Notes under the pieces: model-generated
Told to the model about the DNA's origin: nothing
The model's input: only the letters and a program-made list of their open reading frames with translations
The model's database searches: none
In this document: piece after piece, positions 35,120 to 44,613 of the stretch
Numbering within the stretch: the stretch's first letter is position 1
How the letters are laid out: each line of letters opens with the position of its first letter
From: Alphaproteobacteria bacterium
GTDB taxonomy: Bacteria; Pseudomonadota; Alphaproteobacteria; CACIAM-22H2
Direction of reading: 5' to 3'
Assembly: GCA_016793165.1 (NCBI GenBank)
Contig: JAEULA010000051.1
Coordinates: forward strand, 1-64,000
DNA: 64,000 nucleotides
Position numbers and translations under genes: made by a program

Positions 35120-35255
35120 GGCGGTCTCCCCGGCGCTAAGGACACGAAAGGCGCCGGATATTAGCCATGCTGCGGATGGGGCGGAACCCGGACGGCGGTC
35201 GGTCGCCGGCATCCCGGTCGATCGCGCCGCGACGGTCGGCCACGGGTTGCCACGG

Positions 35256-35284
35256 GTTGATGTCGCCGAACCACCCCCCCATAT
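35256..35284 (+). promoter_or_regulatory. Sigma-32-like heat-shock promoter
   Basis: GTTGAT (35256-35261), a 15-bp spacer and CCCCATAT (35277-35284) match the RpoH consensus CTTGAA-N13-17-CCCCATNT at the key positions. It lies 64 bp before an Hsp20 gene, exactly where a heat-shock promoter is expected. Confidence 0.75.
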
Positions 35285-35348
35285 CCGGAAAGCACCGGAA
35301 CGCCGATGCGGGTTCCGGGTTCCGCTTGCCTCAATGGAGGGAGCCTCG

Positions 35349-35765
35349 ATGTCTCGCCTGTCGCTTTTCAATCATCCCCTGCTGCTCGGATTCGAGGAGT
35401 TCGAACGGACCCTCGACCGCGTCGCCAAGACGGCCGGCGAGGGGTATCCGCCCTACAATATCGAGCAGCTCGGCGAGAGCAGGATCCGCATCAGCTTGGC
35501 GGTTGCCGGCTTCACGATGGCGGACCTCTCGGTCGCCATCGAGGACAACCAGCTCGTCATCCGCGGCAAGCAGGCCGAAGAGAACGGCAAGGTCTATCTC
35601 CATCGCGGCATCGCCGCGCGCCAGTTCCAGCGGATCTTCGTCCTGGCGGACGGCCTCGAGGTCCTGGGGGCGCAGCTGGCCAGCGGCCTGCTCCACATCG
35701 ATCTCGAGCGAGCGCCGGCCGCCACCCGAGTGAAGAAGATCGAGATCCGGGACGTTGTGTCCTGA
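35349..35765 (+). CDS. Small heat-shock protein (Hsp20/IbpA-like)
   Basis: A 138-aa alpha-crystallin-domain chaperone that holds unfolded proteins. The domain spans about residues 35-125 with YNIEQLGESRIRISLAVAGF and the end motif LLHIDLER. ATG 35349 follows a GGAGG-like site. A sigma-32-type promoter lies just upstream, and DUF1150 follows 40 bp downstream. This hsp20-DUF1150 pair is common in alphaproteobacteria. Confidence 0.93.
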   Translation: MSRLSLFNHPLLLGFEEFERTLDRVAKTAGEGYPPYNIEQLGESRIRISLAVAGFTMADLSVAIEDNQLVIRGKQAEENGKVYLHRGIAARQFQRIFVLADGLEVLGAQLASGLLHIDLERAPAATRVKKIEIRDVVS

Positions 35766-35805
35766 CGGCGTCCGATCAGCCAACGCCAGACAGCGAGGCG
35801 AGCCC

Positions 35806-36030
35806 ATGACCGACGGCCCTTCGATCCATCGCTACATCCAGCTTTCCGCCCAGGACTTCGCCGCCCTCGGTGCCCAGCAGATCGCGTATGTGAAGCCGAT
35901 CGCGCTTGAGGGCGAGCTGAGGTTCGAGATCCACGCGGCCGACGGCACCCCGGTCGCCCTGGTGGACTCCGCCGATGTCGCGTTCGCCGCGGTCCGTCAG
36001 AACGGCCTGGAGCCGCTCAGCGTCCACTGA
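35806..36030 (+). CDS. DUF1150 family protein
   Basis: A 74-aa protein with the family pattern FAALGAQQIAYVKPI and VALVDSADVAFAAVRQNGLEPLSVH. The function is unknown. It is typically encoded next to hsp20 in alphaproteobacteria and probably shares its heat-shock transcript. It is convergent with ptsN. Confidence 0.9.
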   Translation: MTDGPSIHRYIQLSAQDFAALGAQQIAYVKPIALEGELRFEIHAADGTPVALVDSADVAFAAVRQNGLEPLSVH

Positions 36031-36041
36031 CCTGCGAAGAA

Positions 36042-36064
36042 CCGCGGCCGGTTTGCCGCCGCGG
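36042..36064. terminator. Hairpin between convergent DUF1150 and ptsN genes
   Basis: CCGCGGC - 9 nt - GCCGCGG forms a 7-bp perfect stem in the 39-bp convergent gap. Its position suggests a shared bidirectional terminator. No T run is visible, so confidence is limited. Confidence 0.35.
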
Positions 36065-36069
36065 CCCTG

Positions 36070-36531
36070 TCAAGCGGCGGAGGCGTGCTGCTCGGTGAGC
36101 AGCGCGTAGATCGCTTCGGCGGTCTCCGAGCCGCGAAGCTTCTCGCGGGTCGAGCGGTCGCGCAGCAGCCGCGAGACGCGCGCGAGCGCCTTGAGGTGAT
36201 CCGCCCCGGCGGCGCCGGGGGCAAGCAGCAGGAAGATCAGATCGACCGGCTGCTCGTCGATCGCCTCGAAATCGATCGGCCGCTCGAGGCGGGCGAACAC
36301 ACCGACCAGGCGCTTCAGATTCGGCAGCTTGCCGTGCGGGATGGCGACGCCGTCGCCGACGCCGGTCGTCCCCAAGCGCTCGCGCTCGAGCAGCACGTCG
36401 AAGATCGACCGCTCGTGCTCGCCGGTCAACTCGGCCGCCTTGCGGGCAAGCTCCTGCAACGCCTGCTTCTTGCTGGTCGCCTTGAGGGAGGCGATCACGG
36501 CATTCGTCGTGACGAGATCAGAGATTTCCAT
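36070..36531 (-). CDS. ptsN: Nitrogen-PTS EIIA protein
   Basis: A 153-aa PTS EIIA-fold protein phosphorylated on His66 (GVAIPHGKL). In the nitrogen PTS it receives phosphate from NPr and regulates potassium transport, stress and nitrogen functions. It follows hpf and rpoN on the minus strand, the standard proteobacterial rpoN neighbourhood. The GTTGVGDG segment before the His is conserved. Confidence 0.93.
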   Translation of the reverse strand: MEISDLVTTNAVIASLKATSKKQALQELARKAAELTGEHERSIFDVLLERERLGTTGVGDGVAIPHGKLPNLKRLVGVFARLERPIDFEAIDEQPVDLIFLLLAPGAAGADHLKALARVSRLLRDRSTREKLRGSETAEAIYALLTEQHASAA

Positions 36532-36578
36532 GACGAGGGATCACGGCCGGGGTTTCAGGAGGCGGCGACGAGACGAAA

Positions 36579-37169
36579 TCAGCGGGACGGCAACGGCCCG
36601 GCATCGATCCATCCGATCGAGCCGTCGGCCCGACGATGGACGACGCCGTAGCCGCCGTGGCTACGGTTGCGGAACAGCAGGACGTCAGTATCGGCGAGGT
36701 CCATCTGGATGACGGCCTCGCGCAGGCTCAGTGTCGCGACGGTCTGGATGGTCTCGGCCACGATCGCCGGCGACCCGTGGGCGCGATCTTCCGCGCCGCC
36801 GTCGTCGCCGGGCTTGTCGGTGACGGTATAGGTCTGGGCCTCCGCAAGCACGCCGGTGTCGCTTTCCGCAGCCTTGCGGCGCTCGACCAGGCGGCCCTTG
36901 TAGCGCTGCAGTCGCGTCTCCAGGCGCTGGATCGCGCCGTCGAAGGCCGCATAGGCATCGTCGGCCTCGCCGTGGCTCTGGACCAGCATGCCGCGGGCGG
37001 GGTGCACCGAGATGTCGGCACGGAACCGATGCCGGCTTTTCGCGAAGGTGACCTTGCCCTCGATGGCCTGGCCGAAATGGCGCTCGACGGCACCGGCCAG
37101 GGCCGTCTCCACGTGGCTGCGAAGCGCCTCGCCCACGTCCAGATGTTTGCCGCTCACGGAAAGCTGCAT
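36579..37169 (-). CDS. hpf: Ribosome hibernation promoting factor (long form)
   Basis: A 196-aa long-type HPF/RaiA. The N-terminal domain (about 1-100) carries the beta-alpha fold that sits in the 30S decoding site. The C-terminal domain (about 130-190, VIQMDLADTDVLLFRNRSHG) dimerises ribosomes into 100S particles. ATG 37169 is chosen; an in-frame GTG lies 6 bp upstream. It lies between rpoN and ptsN, as in most proteobacteria. Confidence 0.93.
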   Translation of the reverse strand: MQLSVSGKHLDVGEALRSHVETALAGAVERHFGQAIEGKVTFAKSRHRFRADISVHPARGMLVQSHGEADDAYAAFDGAIQRLETRLQRYKGRLVERRKAAESDTGVLAEAQTYTVTDKPGDDGGAEDRAHGSPAIVAETIQTVATLSLREAVIQMDLADTDVLLFRNRSHGGYGVVHRRADGSIGWIDAGPLPSR

Positions 37170-37319
37170 GTGCACACGCGTCTCAGGGGTCTATCGGTCC
37201 GTCGGGGCTGGCGCCTTGCCTGCGGCCCCGCTCATGGGGCGCGCGGTATAGGCCTGGGCCGAGCCCAAGTCAATTTGTGCTGTTCCCCGCTTGTTCCCGT
37301 CCGGGAGCCGCGGGACCGT

Positions 37320-38834
37320 TCAGAGACCGAGCGCCTTCTCCCGCCGGCGTTGAACGGACGAGGGGATCCGCAGCGCCTCGCGGTACTTGGCGACCGTCCG
37401 GCGCGCGATGTCGATGCCTTCCGACTTGAGAATGTCGACGAGGCTGTCGTCCGACAGCACCTTGCCGGCGACCTCGGCCTCGATCAGGGCCTTGATGCGG
37501 TGCCGGACGGCCTCGGCGGAATGGGACTCGCCGCCGCCGGAATCGGCGATCGCCGAGGTGAAGAAATATTTGAGCTCGTAGATGCCGTGCGGCGCGGCCA
37601 TGAACTTGTTCGTCGTCACGCGGCTCACGGTCGACTCGTGCATCTCGATCGCGGTCGCGATGTCGCGCAGGACGAGCGGCCGCAGGTACTGGATGCCCTT
37701 GGCGAAGAACGCCTCCTGCTGGCGCACGATCTCGGTCGCGACCTTCAGGATCGTCTGCGCCCGCTGGTGGAGCGACTTCACCAGCCAGTTCGCCGACTGC
37801 AGTTGCTCGGCCAGGAACTCCTTGTCGTTGCGCTCCCGCACCTGCTTCGACACCCTGGCGTAATAGCGCTGGTTGACGAGCACGCGCGGCAGCGTGTCCT
37901 GGTTCAGCTCCACGATCCAGCCGCCGGCGGCGGCCGGCCGCAGGAGCACGTCGGGCACGATCGGCTGCGCGGAAGTCGAATCGAAGGCCAGGCCGGGCTT
38001 CGGGTCCAGCGCCTTGATCTCGCCGACCATGTCCGAGAGGTCGGCGGCGTCGACGCCGCACAGCTTCGTCAGCGCCCCGATCTCGCGCTTGGCGAGCAGG
38101 TCGAGGTGATCGAGCAAAGCCTCCATCGCCGGGTCGAGCCGGTTCTTGTCGCGCAGCTGAAGGGCGAGGCACTCGCGCAGCGTGCGGGCGAACAGGCCCG
38201 GCGGATCGAAGCGCTGCACCTTCGCGAGCGTCTGTTCGATGCGGGCGACGTCGCAGCCGAGCGCGAGGGCGACCTGCCCGAGGTCGCCCTGCAGGTAGCC
38301 GGATTCGTCGAGCATGTTGACGAGATGATTTGCGATGATGCGGTCGACGGGGTCGTGGAGGTCGACGGCGATCTGCTCGGCGAGATGCTGGCGCAGGGAG
38401 ACGGACTGGCTCAGGACGTGCTCCAGCCCGAACTCGGAGTCGTCGAAGTCGCTACGGCCGCCGCCGCCGGTGCCCCATTCCGTGAGCGCGCCGCCGCCGG
38501 CCGGCTCGTCGTCCCAGGTGCTGGAGAAGTCGGCGTCGAGCGGCGCTTCCTCGCGGGCGCTGGGCTCGACGCTGCGGTCGATCGGATCGAGCAGCGGCTC
38601 GGCGGCGCGCTCGTCCGCGGTGCGGGTCTCGGGCTCCGGTGCCGCCTGTGTCTCGCCCTCCTCGCGCTCCAGCAGCGGGTTGCGCTCGAGCTCGGCCTCG
38701 ACATACGCCACCACTTCCAGGTTCGACAGCTGCAGCAGCTTGATCGCCTGCTGCAGCTGCGGGGTCATCACCAGGGTCTGCGACTGTCGCAGATCCAGGC
38801 GGGGACCGATGGTGCGCGTGCCGGGCGGGGCCAT
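37320..38834 (-). CDS. rpoN: RNA polymerase sigma-54 factor
   Basis: A 504-aa sigma-54. The N-terminal Gln-rich activator-interaction region I (RQSQTLVMTPQLQQAIKLLQ) is followed by an acidic region II, the core-binding domain and the -12 HTH region. The RpoN box ARRTVAKYRE spans about residues 477-486. It follows lptB by 4 bp and precedes hpf, the standard order. Confidence 0.96.
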   Translation of the reverse strand: MAPPGTRTIGPRLDLRQSQTLVMTPQLQQAIKLLQLSNLEVVAYVEAELERNPLLEREEGETQAAPEPETRTADERAAEPLLDPIDRSVEPSAREEAPLDADFSSTWDDEPAGGGALTEWGTGGGGRSDFDDSEFGLEHVLSQSVSLRQHLAEQIAVDLHDPVDRIIANHLVNMLDESGYLQGDLGQVALALGCDVARIEQTLAKVQRFDPPGLFARTLRECLALQLRDKNRLDPAMEALLDHLDLLAKREIGALTKLCGVDAADLSDMVGEIKALDPKPGLAFDSTSAQPIVPDVLLRPAAAGGWIVELNQDTLPRVLVNQRYYARVSKQVRERNDKEFLAEQLQSANWLVKSLHQRAQTILKVATEIVRQQEAFFAKGIQYLRPLVLRDIATAIEMHESTVSRVTTNKFMAAPHGIYELKYFFTSAIADSGGGESHSAEAVRHRIKALIEAEVAGKVLSDDSLVDILKSEGIDIARRTVAKYREALRIPSSVQRRREKALGL

Positions 38835-38838
38835 GACG

Positions 38839-39612
38839 CTACAGTGTGAAGCGCTCGCCGAGATAGACGCGCCGGACGGTGGCGTCGCCGACGATCTCCG
38901 TCGGCGAGCCTTCCATCAGGACGTTGCCATCGTGGAGGATGTAGGCGCGGTCGACGATGTCGAGCGTCTCGCGGACATTGTGGTCCGTGATCAGGACGCC
39001 GATGCCGCGGTCCTTGAGGTGGCTCACCAGGTCGCGGATATCGCCGACGGCGATCGGATCGATCCCGGCCAACGGCTCGTCCAGCAGCATGAAATGCGGC
39101 TGCGAGGCGAGCGCCCGCGCGATCTCGGTGCGCCGCCGCTCGCCGCCCGAGAGCGCCAGCGAGGGCGTGCGCCGGAGATGCGAGATCGAGAACTCGGCCA
39201 GCAGATCCTCGAGCATCGCCTCCCGGCGCTCGGCGTTGCTCTCGACGACCTCGAGCACCGCGCGAATGTTCTGCTCCACCGTGAGGCCTCGGAAGATCGA
39301 CGCCTCCTGCGGCAGGTAGCCGATGCCGAGCCGCGCGCGCCGGTACATCGGCAGGCTCGTGACGTCGACGCCGTCGAGCTTGATCGTGCCGTAGTCGGGC
39401 GTGATGAGCCCGGTGATGATGTAGAAGCAAGTCGTCTTGCCGGCGCCGTTGGGCCCAAGCAGGCCGACGGCCTCGCCGCGCTGGACCGACAGGCTCACGT
39501 CGCGCAGGACCGGCCGCTTCTTGAAGCGCTTGCCGAGATTGTCCGCGACCAGACCGGGATTGCTGGCGACGAGCTGCGGCCCGGTAGCCGCCTTGATCGG
39601 GGTTTCGCTCAT
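38839..39612 (-). CDS. lptB: LPS export ABC transporter ATP-binding protein
   Basis: A 257-aa ATPase of the LptB2FGC machine that drives LPS from the inner membrane to the Lpt bridge. Walker A is GPNGAGKTT, signature LSGGERRR and Walker [13 protein letters not shown] roughly 20-residue N-terminal extension precedes the domain. The start overlaps the lptA stop by 4 bp (ATGA). Confidence 0.96.
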   Translation of the reverse strand: MSETPIKAATGPQLVASNPGLVADNLGKRFKKRPVLRDVSLSVQRGEAVGLLGPNGAGKTTCFYIITGLITPDYGTIKLDGVDVTSLPMYRRARLGIGYLPQEASIFRGLTVEQNIRAVLEVVESNAERREAMLEDLLAEFSISHLRRTPSLALSGGERRRTEIARALASQPHFMLLDEPLAGIDPIAVGDIRDLVSHLKDRGIGVLITDHNVRETLDIVDRAYILHDGNVLMEGSPTEIVGDATVRRVYLGERFTL

Positions 39613-40604
39613 GGACGGGCGCTCCCGCCGCCCTGCTTGTCGGGGACGAACAGGCCGCGCACGCAGTTCGAGCCGGTGCCCGGGCGGCAGCCGAGCTTGT
39701 AGAGGCCGGAGTTCAGGTTGATCTCGAGGAAGTCGCCATTGGCCTGGTTGCGGCCGCGGGTGAGCTTCACGTTGCCGGTCAGCAGGGCCACGCCGGTCTT
39801 GGCGTTGTAGACGGCCTTCTCGCCCTGGGCGATCTCGGTCGGCGTGGTCACGATGACACCGCCGAAGGCCTCGATGCGGTCGAGCTTCTGGTTGGAGCCG
39901 AACAGGTCGGGCGCGCCCGACCGAGCGCCGGGCGCCGCGGCCGCCGGCTGACCGGCGGACGTCACGGGCGGCTTCTGCGCGCGCTGACCCTTCGTCCCCG
40001 GCGCGTCGGCGGCGGTGTCGAAATAGGCCGCGAGCGTGTCGGCCGCGATGCGCTTGCCGTCGGTGGTGGAGACCTGGGCCTTGCCGCGCGCGACTGCGAG
40101 GCGCTTGTGCTCCCAGTACTCGAGGCTGTCGCGCGCCGTGATCTCCTGCTCGGGCGTGGTGATCTTCATCGCCTTGCCCGTGAGGACGAACACGCCGGAA
40201 TCGACGTCGTACACGCCGTTGTCGGCGACGGCCCGCTGCGTCGGCGTCGAGATCCGCACGGCGCCCGCGGCCGTGTAGCGATAGACCTGCGTTCCACCGC
40301 CATCGGGCTGGCGGTAATGCGCCGTGAGCGTGTCCGCCTCGACCGTCTTGTCGCCTTGCGTGACCTTGGCGGCCCCGCGCGCGATGTAGCGCTGCTGATC
40401 GCGGTCCCACTCGATCCCGTCGCGCGCGACGATCTCGATCGGCGGGCCGTCGGCGCCCCCGGGCAGCTGCGGCGCACCTGGCGACTGGGCCCCCTGCGGG
40501 GGCGCGGCCTGTGGCGGGGTCGCCGGCGGCGGCGCGACCTGCGCCGGGGCGGCGGCGCTCAGCAGGCCCGCGACGAGGACGGCGAGAGAGCGGCGCGCGA
40601 TCAT
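39609..40604 (-). CDS. lptA: LPS transport periplasmic protein LptA
   Basis: A 331-aa periplasmic bridge protein. It has a signal peptide (1-22), a Pro/Ala-rich stretch (about 24-50) and an OstA-like beta-jellyroll (from [15 protein letters not shown]). An insert rich in Ala/Pro (about residues 205-240) makes it much longer than the 185-aa E. coli protein. It overlaps lptC by 4 bp and lptB by 4 bp. Confidence 0.92.
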   Translation of the reverse strand: MIARRSLAVLVAGLLSAAAPAQVAPPPATPPQAAPPQGAQSPGAPQLPGGADGPPIEIVARDGIEWDRDQQRYIARGAAKVTQGDKTVEADTLTAHYRQPDGGGTQVYRYTAAGAVRISTPTQRAVADNGVYDVDSGVFVLTGKAMKITTPEQEITARDSLEYWEHKRLAVARGKAQVSTTDGKRIAADTLAAYFDTAADAPGTKGQRAQKPPVTSAGQPAAAAPGARSGAPDLFGSNQKLDRIEAFGGVIVTTPTEIAQGEKAVYNAKTGVALLTGNVKLTRGRNQANGDFLEINLNSGLYKLGCRPGTGSNCVRGLFVPDKQGGGSARP

Positions 40605-41305
40605 CGGGGGGCCACCAGCCCGCGCTCGCCGCCGTGCGGATAGAGCACGACGCGGCTCTGCCCCGTGAGCAGCACGCGCGCGCCCTTGTTCTCGAGGCGG
40701 AAGCCCTGGCCCGCGAGGTCGACATCGGGGCCCTGGCCGCGGACGGGCTCGTTGCCCTCCGCGAGGCCGGGTCCGAAATGCACCAGCGCCTTCTCGGTGT
40801 GGAGCTCGTAGCCCCGGTCGTGGAACAGCGTGACGGCGCCGTTCAGCTCGAGCGTCTCGCTCTGCTTGTCGTAGGCGCCATGCTGCGCCTCGAGGGCGAT
40901 CCAGCCGCCGTCCTTCAAGGTGATGTCGCCCTTGGGCTCCGACAGCTCGGTGATCCGCGCCGACCCCGCGCCCTGTTGCGCGAGCTTTGCCGTCACCATG
41001 AACGGCTGGTTCTGGGCATCGACGCCGACGTAGCGCGGCTTGACCATCTTCATGTTCTCGAGGTCTTCGGCGGTCACGACGACCTTGCCCGTCCGGATCC
41101 TCTCCTTCTGGCCGTCGAGGCGGGGCCACAGGACGACCAGCAGCATCAGGCCGACGGCCGTCGCGGGCAGGACGAGCTTGAGCAGCAGGACGAGCCGGCT
41201 GTAGGCCGCATTGTGTCGGCGCGCGAGGCGCGGCGCGAATCCGGCCAGCCGCTCGCCCGTGCGGCGAAGCGTCTTCTCGGCGCGCTGGGCGAGCTCCGCG
41301 CTCAT
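40601..41305 (-). CDS. lptC: LPS export system protein LptC
   Basis: A 234-aa bitopic protein with one N-terminal membrane helix (about 37-61, [20 protein letters not shown]) and a periplasmic LptC jellyroll. It passes LPS from LptBFG to LptA. The start ATG at 41305 overlaps the kdsD stop by 4 bp. Order kdsD-lptC-lptA-lptB-rpoN follows the conserved LPS/rpoN locus. Confidence 0.92.
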   Translation of the reverse strand: MSAELAQRAEKTLRRTGERLAGFAPRLARRHNAAYSRLVLLLKLVLPATAVGLMLLVVLWPRLDGQKERIRTGKVVVTAEDLENMKMVKPRYVGVDAQNQPFMVTAKLAQQGAGSARITELSEPKGDITLKDGGWIALEAQHGAYDKQSETLELNGAVTLFHDRGYELHTEKALVHFGPGLAEGNEPVRGQGPDVDLAGQGFRLENKGARVLLTGQSRVVLYPHGGERGLVAPR

Positions 41306-42297
41306 ACGACGCCGGCCTTGAGGATGTCGTGCATGCGGACGATGCCGATGGGTGTCGCGCCGTCGACGACGACGAGCTGCGTGACCTTGCGATCGTTCAT
41401 CACGCCCAGCGCCTCGGCCGCGAGCGCGCCCGGGCGGATCGTCTTCGGCGCCTGATTCATGATCTGCTCGACGTGCCGGTTGAGCAGCTGCTCGCTCATG
41501 TGGCGACGAAGGTCCCCGTCGGTGATCATGCCCGCGAGGCTGCCGTACCCGTCGACGACCACGGCGCAGCCGAAGCTGCGGGCGGTCATCACCAGCAGGG
41601 CCTCGCGCATGCTCGTGCCGACCGGGACCAGCGGCATCTCCTCGCCCGTATGCATCAGGTCGCTGACTTTCAGCAGCTGCTTGCCCAGCTTGCCGCCGGG
41701 ATGGAGAACGCGGAACTGGTCGGCCGTGAAGCCCTTGCGCTCGAGCAGGGCCACCGCCAGCGCATCGCCGAGGGCGAGCATCGCCGTCGTCGACGTGGTC
41801 GGTGCGAGCCCCATCGGGCACGCTTCGGGGGCAGGCGGCAGGACCAGGGCGACGTCGGCGGTCTGGGCGAGCGTCGAGGCGGGCTTGCCGGTGATTGCGA
41901 TCAGTGGGACGGCGAAGCGCTTGGCGTGCGCAAGCAGGTCGGCGAGTTCCGGAGTCTCGCCCGAATTCGACAGTGCAACGACGGCGTCCGCCGGCGTGAT
42001 CATTCCCAGATCGCCATGGCTTGCTTCGGCGGGATGGACGAAATGGGCGGGGGTCCCCGTGGAGGCGAGCGTGGCGGCAATCTTTCGCGCGACGTGGCCC
42101 GACTTCCCCATGCCACTGACGATCACCCGTCCGGAGACCCGCGCCAGGCAATCCAGGGCTTGGCCGAACCTCTCGTCGAGGCTGGCGGCCACGGCACGGA
42201 TTGCTTCGGCTTCCAGGCCGAGAACGCGCCGTCCCGCGCGAAGGTCGGGCGTATCCAGCGAGTCGGTCGGGCGAAGAGTGGCGGGTTCGGGGCTCAT
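41302..42297 (-). CDS. kdsD: D-arabinose 5-phosphate isomerase (KpsF/GutQ family)
   Basis: A 331-aa isomerase of ribulose 5-phosphate to arabinose 5-phosphate, the first step of Kdo synthesis for LPS. The SIS domain has SGMGKSGHVARKIAATLAS, a LSNSGETPE motif and the C-terminal pair of CBS domains. ATG 42297 is chosen over an upstream in-frame start. It heads the lpt cluster, linking Kdo supply to LPS export. Confidence 0.94.
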   Translation of the reverse strand: MSPEPATLRPTDSLDTPDLRAGRRVLGLEAEAIRAVAASLDERFGQALDCLARVSGRVIVSGMGKSGHVARKIAATLASTGTPAHFVHPAEASHGDLGMITPADAVVALSNSGETPELADLLAHAKRFAVPLIAITGKPASTLAQTADVALVLPPAPEACPMGLAPTTSTTAMLALGDALAVALLERKGFTADQFRVLHPGGKLGKQLLKVSDLMHTGEEMPLVPVGTSMREALLVMTARSFGCAVVVDGYGSLAGMITDGDLRRHMSEQLLNRHVEQIMNQAPKTIRPGALAAEALGVMNDRKVTQLVVVDGATPIGIVRMHDILKAGVV

Positions 42298-42426
42298 CCT
42301 GGCTGTCGTTCGGGTACTGATCTTCGGCGCGGCGGCCTTCGCCGGCGACAACGCGCAAGGTCGGTGCCGACATCCGCTGCACCGCAATGGCCGGGCAATT
42401 GGCCTCGACGTTGCGAGTCAGCAAGA

Positions 42427-42455
42427 ACTATGCCGAGCGCCGAGTTAAAGATCAA
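42427..42455 (-). promoter_or_regulatory. Possible sigma-70 promoter for the kdsD-lpt-rpoN operon
   Basis: On the minus strand TTGATC (42450-42455) is separated by 17 bp from CATAGT (42427-42432). Each hexamer matches the consensus at four of six positions. It lies 130 bp before kdsD in a gap that is less GC-rich than its surroundings. No competing promoter is obvious. Confidence 0.35.
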
Positions 42456-42517
42456 TCAAGCGCGGCCGGCTGGCCGATCAAAGAGTTAACGAGCGGTCCC
42501 GATGGCGCTCGAGCGTC

Positions 42518-43129
42518 TCAATGCGCGAAGAAATCCTGCTCCGCCCACCCGAGCAGGTCCAATTCGGCACGAACGGGGAGGCACCGGAACACGCCCTCCG
42601 CCAACTCGCGGCGATTCTCGCGCTGCAACATCTCGTCGAGCCGCGCCTTGACGGCATGGAGGTGGATCACGTCGGAGGCGGCGTATTTCAGCTGCGCGGC
42701 GGTCAGGTCCGGCGCGCCCCAGTCCGAGGTCTGTTGCTCCTTGCTCAGATCGACACCGAGGACGTCGCGGACCAGGTCCTTGAGCCCGTGCTTGTCGGTG
42801 AAGGTGCGGACGAGGCGCGAGGCCATCTTCGTGCAGTACACCGGCGCGGTCATGACGCCGAGGTAGTGGCGCAACGCGGCAAGATCGAATCGCGCGAAAT
42901 GGAAGATCTTCAGTGTCCCCGGGTCGGCCAGCAGCGCCTTCAGGTTTGGTGCGTCGTAGCGGCCGCGAAGGAACCGCACGATGTGGACGTGGCCATCGGC
43001 GCCGCAAAGCTGCACCACGCAAAGCCGGTCGCGGATCGGGTTCAATCCCATCGTCTCGGTGTCGATCGCGATCGACGGCCCGAGCCTCAGGCCGGACGGA
43101 AGGTCGCCTTCATGGAAGTCGATCGCCAT
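42518..43129 (-). CDS. rnd: Ribonuclease D-type 3'-5' exonuclease
   Basis: A 203-aa DEDDy exonuclease containing only the catalytic domain, so shorter than the RNase D of E. coli (about 375 aa, with HRDC domains). The active-site motifs are DTETMG, FARFDLAAL and YAASDVIHLH. It is the short form common in alphaproteobacteria, used in tRNA and RNA 3' processing. It lies between the tRNA-Leu gene and kdsD. Confidence 0.92.
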   Translation of the reverse strand: MAIDFHEGDLPSGLRLGPSIAIDTETMGLNPIRDRLCVVQLCGADGHVHIVRFLRGRYDAPNLKALLADPGTLKIFHFARFDLAALRHYLGVMTAPVYCTKMASRLVRTFTDKHGLKDLVRDVLGVDLSKEQQTSDWGAPDLTAAQLKYAASDVIHLHAVKARLDEMLQRENRRELAEGVFRCLPVRAELDLLGWAEQDFFAH

Positions 43130-43205
43130 GGATCCTCGGGATTCCGGGTCTCGAAACGCCGCCGCCGGCGCGCGGAGACGCGGCCGGCGGCGTGTTGCAC
43201 TCGCT

Positions 43206-43292
43206 TGGTGCCCGAGAGAAGACTCGAACTTCCACGACCTTGCGGTCACTAGAACCTGAATCTAGCGCGTCTACCAATTCCGCCACCCGGGC
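43206..43292 (-). tRNA. tRNA-Leu (anticodon CAG)
   Basis: An 87-nt type II tRNA read on the minus strand, with acceptor GCCCGGG pairing to CTCGGGC and an encoded CCA. The D-loop contains TTGGTAGACGCG, the anticodon loop TTCAGGT gives CAG, and a long variable arm (TGACCGCAAGGTCGT) is diagnostic for leucine. The T-arm carries GTTCGAGTC. Confidence 0.96.
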
Positions 43293-43536
43293 CCGCGCTC
43301 GCCCCGGGGCCGTCACCGGCACCGAAGCGGGCGTGTGAGTAGCTAAGCCCGGCCTCGCCGTCAACGTTCGTCGCGGCGGCGCCCGCCTTCGCGCGGCGGC
43401 GGGCGGCCCGGAGCTTGAGCCGTGGTCGCGGCTCGCCCAGCGGCAACGCGACGCCGTGGGCAACGCTTGAGGCCGTCGTCGGCTCGTGCGTATAAGCCCG
43501 AGACGGCTTCCAACCCCAGGGCGAGCGAGAGCGGGC

Positions 43537-44493
43537 ATGAGCGCAGCTTCACGGCGGGTCACTGTCTTTGGCGGTTCCGGATTCATCGGACGCTACGTGG
43601 TGAAGAGGCTGGCGGCCCGGGGCGACATCGTCCGGGTCGCGGTACGCGATCCTTCGGCGGCTGCGTTTCTCAAGACGATGGGCGGCGTCGGGCAGGTCGT
43701 CACAATGCGGGCGAACGTCACCGACCCGGCGGCGGTGGCCGAGGCCGTCAATGGCGCCGACGTCGTCGTCAATCTGGTGGGCATCCTCTACGAGGCCGGG
43801 CGCCAGCGCTTCGATGCGGTGCAGGCGCAGGCGCCGGACGCCCTGGCCGGTGCGGCGCGCGCCGCGGGCGTCGGGACCTTCGTCCAGGTTTCGGCGATCG
43901 GGGCCGATCCGGGCTCGCCGTCGGCCTATGGGCGGACCAAGGCCGCCGGCGAGGCGGCCGTGCGCCGCCATTACCCCGCGGCGCCGATCCTGCGCCCGTC
44001 CATCGTGTTCGGACCCGAGGACGATTTCTTCAATCGCTTCGCCCGTATGGCCCAGATGCTGCCGGTCCTGCCGCTGATTGGTGGCGGACAGACGAAGTTC
44101 CAGCCGGTCTACGTGGGCGACGTCGCCGAGGCTGTGGTGCGGGCGACGGAGCACCCCGCGGCGGCCGGCACGACATTCGAGCTTGGCGGCCCCCGGGTGG
44201 CGACGTTCCGCGAGCTGCTGCAGATGGTCCTGCGTGAGACCGGGCGAAACTGCGCTCTGGTGCCGGTGCCGTTCTGGGCCGCTCGGATGCAGGCGTTTTT
44301 CCTGGAAATGCTGCCGATGCCGCTGCTTACCCGCGACCAGGTCGCGCTGCTCGAGCGCGACAATGTCGTCGCTCCCGGCGCCATCGGCCTGTCGGCGCTC
44401 GCGATCGAGGCGACGCCGATGGAGCTCGTCCTGCCTGCCTACCTGGAGATCTATCGCCGGGGCGGCCGCTATTCGGCGCGCCGGTTCGTCTGA
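43537..44493 (+). CDS. NDUFA9-like NAD(P)-binding complex I assembly/accessory protein
   Basis: A 318-aa atypical short-chain dehydrogenase (SDR a5). It has the NAD-binding motif VFGGSGFIGRYVVKRLA at the N-terminus and a later YGRTKAAGEAAVR. It matches the alphaproteobacterial relatives of mitochondrial complex I subunit NDUFA9. ATG 43537 is chosen because the upstream frame is shadow. It is monocistronic and plus-strand, next to the tRNA-Leu gene. Confidence 0.9.
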   Translation: MSAASRRVTVFGGSGFIGRYVVKRLAARGDIVRVAVRDPSAAAFLKTMGGVGQVVTMRANVTDPAAVAEAVNGADVVVNLVGILYEAGRQRFDAVQAQAPDALAGAARAAGVGTFVQVSAIGADPGSPSAYGRTKAAGEAAVRRHYPAAPILRPSIVFGPEDDFFNRFARMAQMLPVLPLIGGGQTKFQPVYVGDVAEAVVRATEHPAAAGTTFELGGPRVATFRELLQMVLRETGRNCALVPVPFWAARMQAFFLEMLPMPLLTRDQVALLERDNVVAPGAIGLSALAIEATPMELVLPAYLEIYRRGGRYSARRFV

Positions 44494-44613
44494 TCCAAGT
44501 TAGGGAGCCGCAGCTGACATAAATTTCCGATTTCTCGGTCAAGGGCGGTCGAACTCCAGGGGAGCGGACGGACGATCCAAAGATTTAGTTGCCTTGAGCT
44601 GACATGAATCCGA
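44492..44613. repeat. Imperfect direct repeat upstream of gltD
   Basis: Two similar units of about 39-40 bp occur 82-85 bp apart. Unit 1 (44492-44530) runs from GATCCAAGTTAG to AGCTGACATAAAT and TCCGA. Unit 2 (44574-44613) runs from GATCCAAAGATTTAG to AGCTGACATGAAT and TCCGA. The shared AGCTGACATRAAT core (44512-44524 and 44597-44609) is the clearest part. The 220-bp gap holds no gene and is visibly less GC-rich. Its role (regulatory sites or element remnant) is unknown. Confidence 0.6.
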
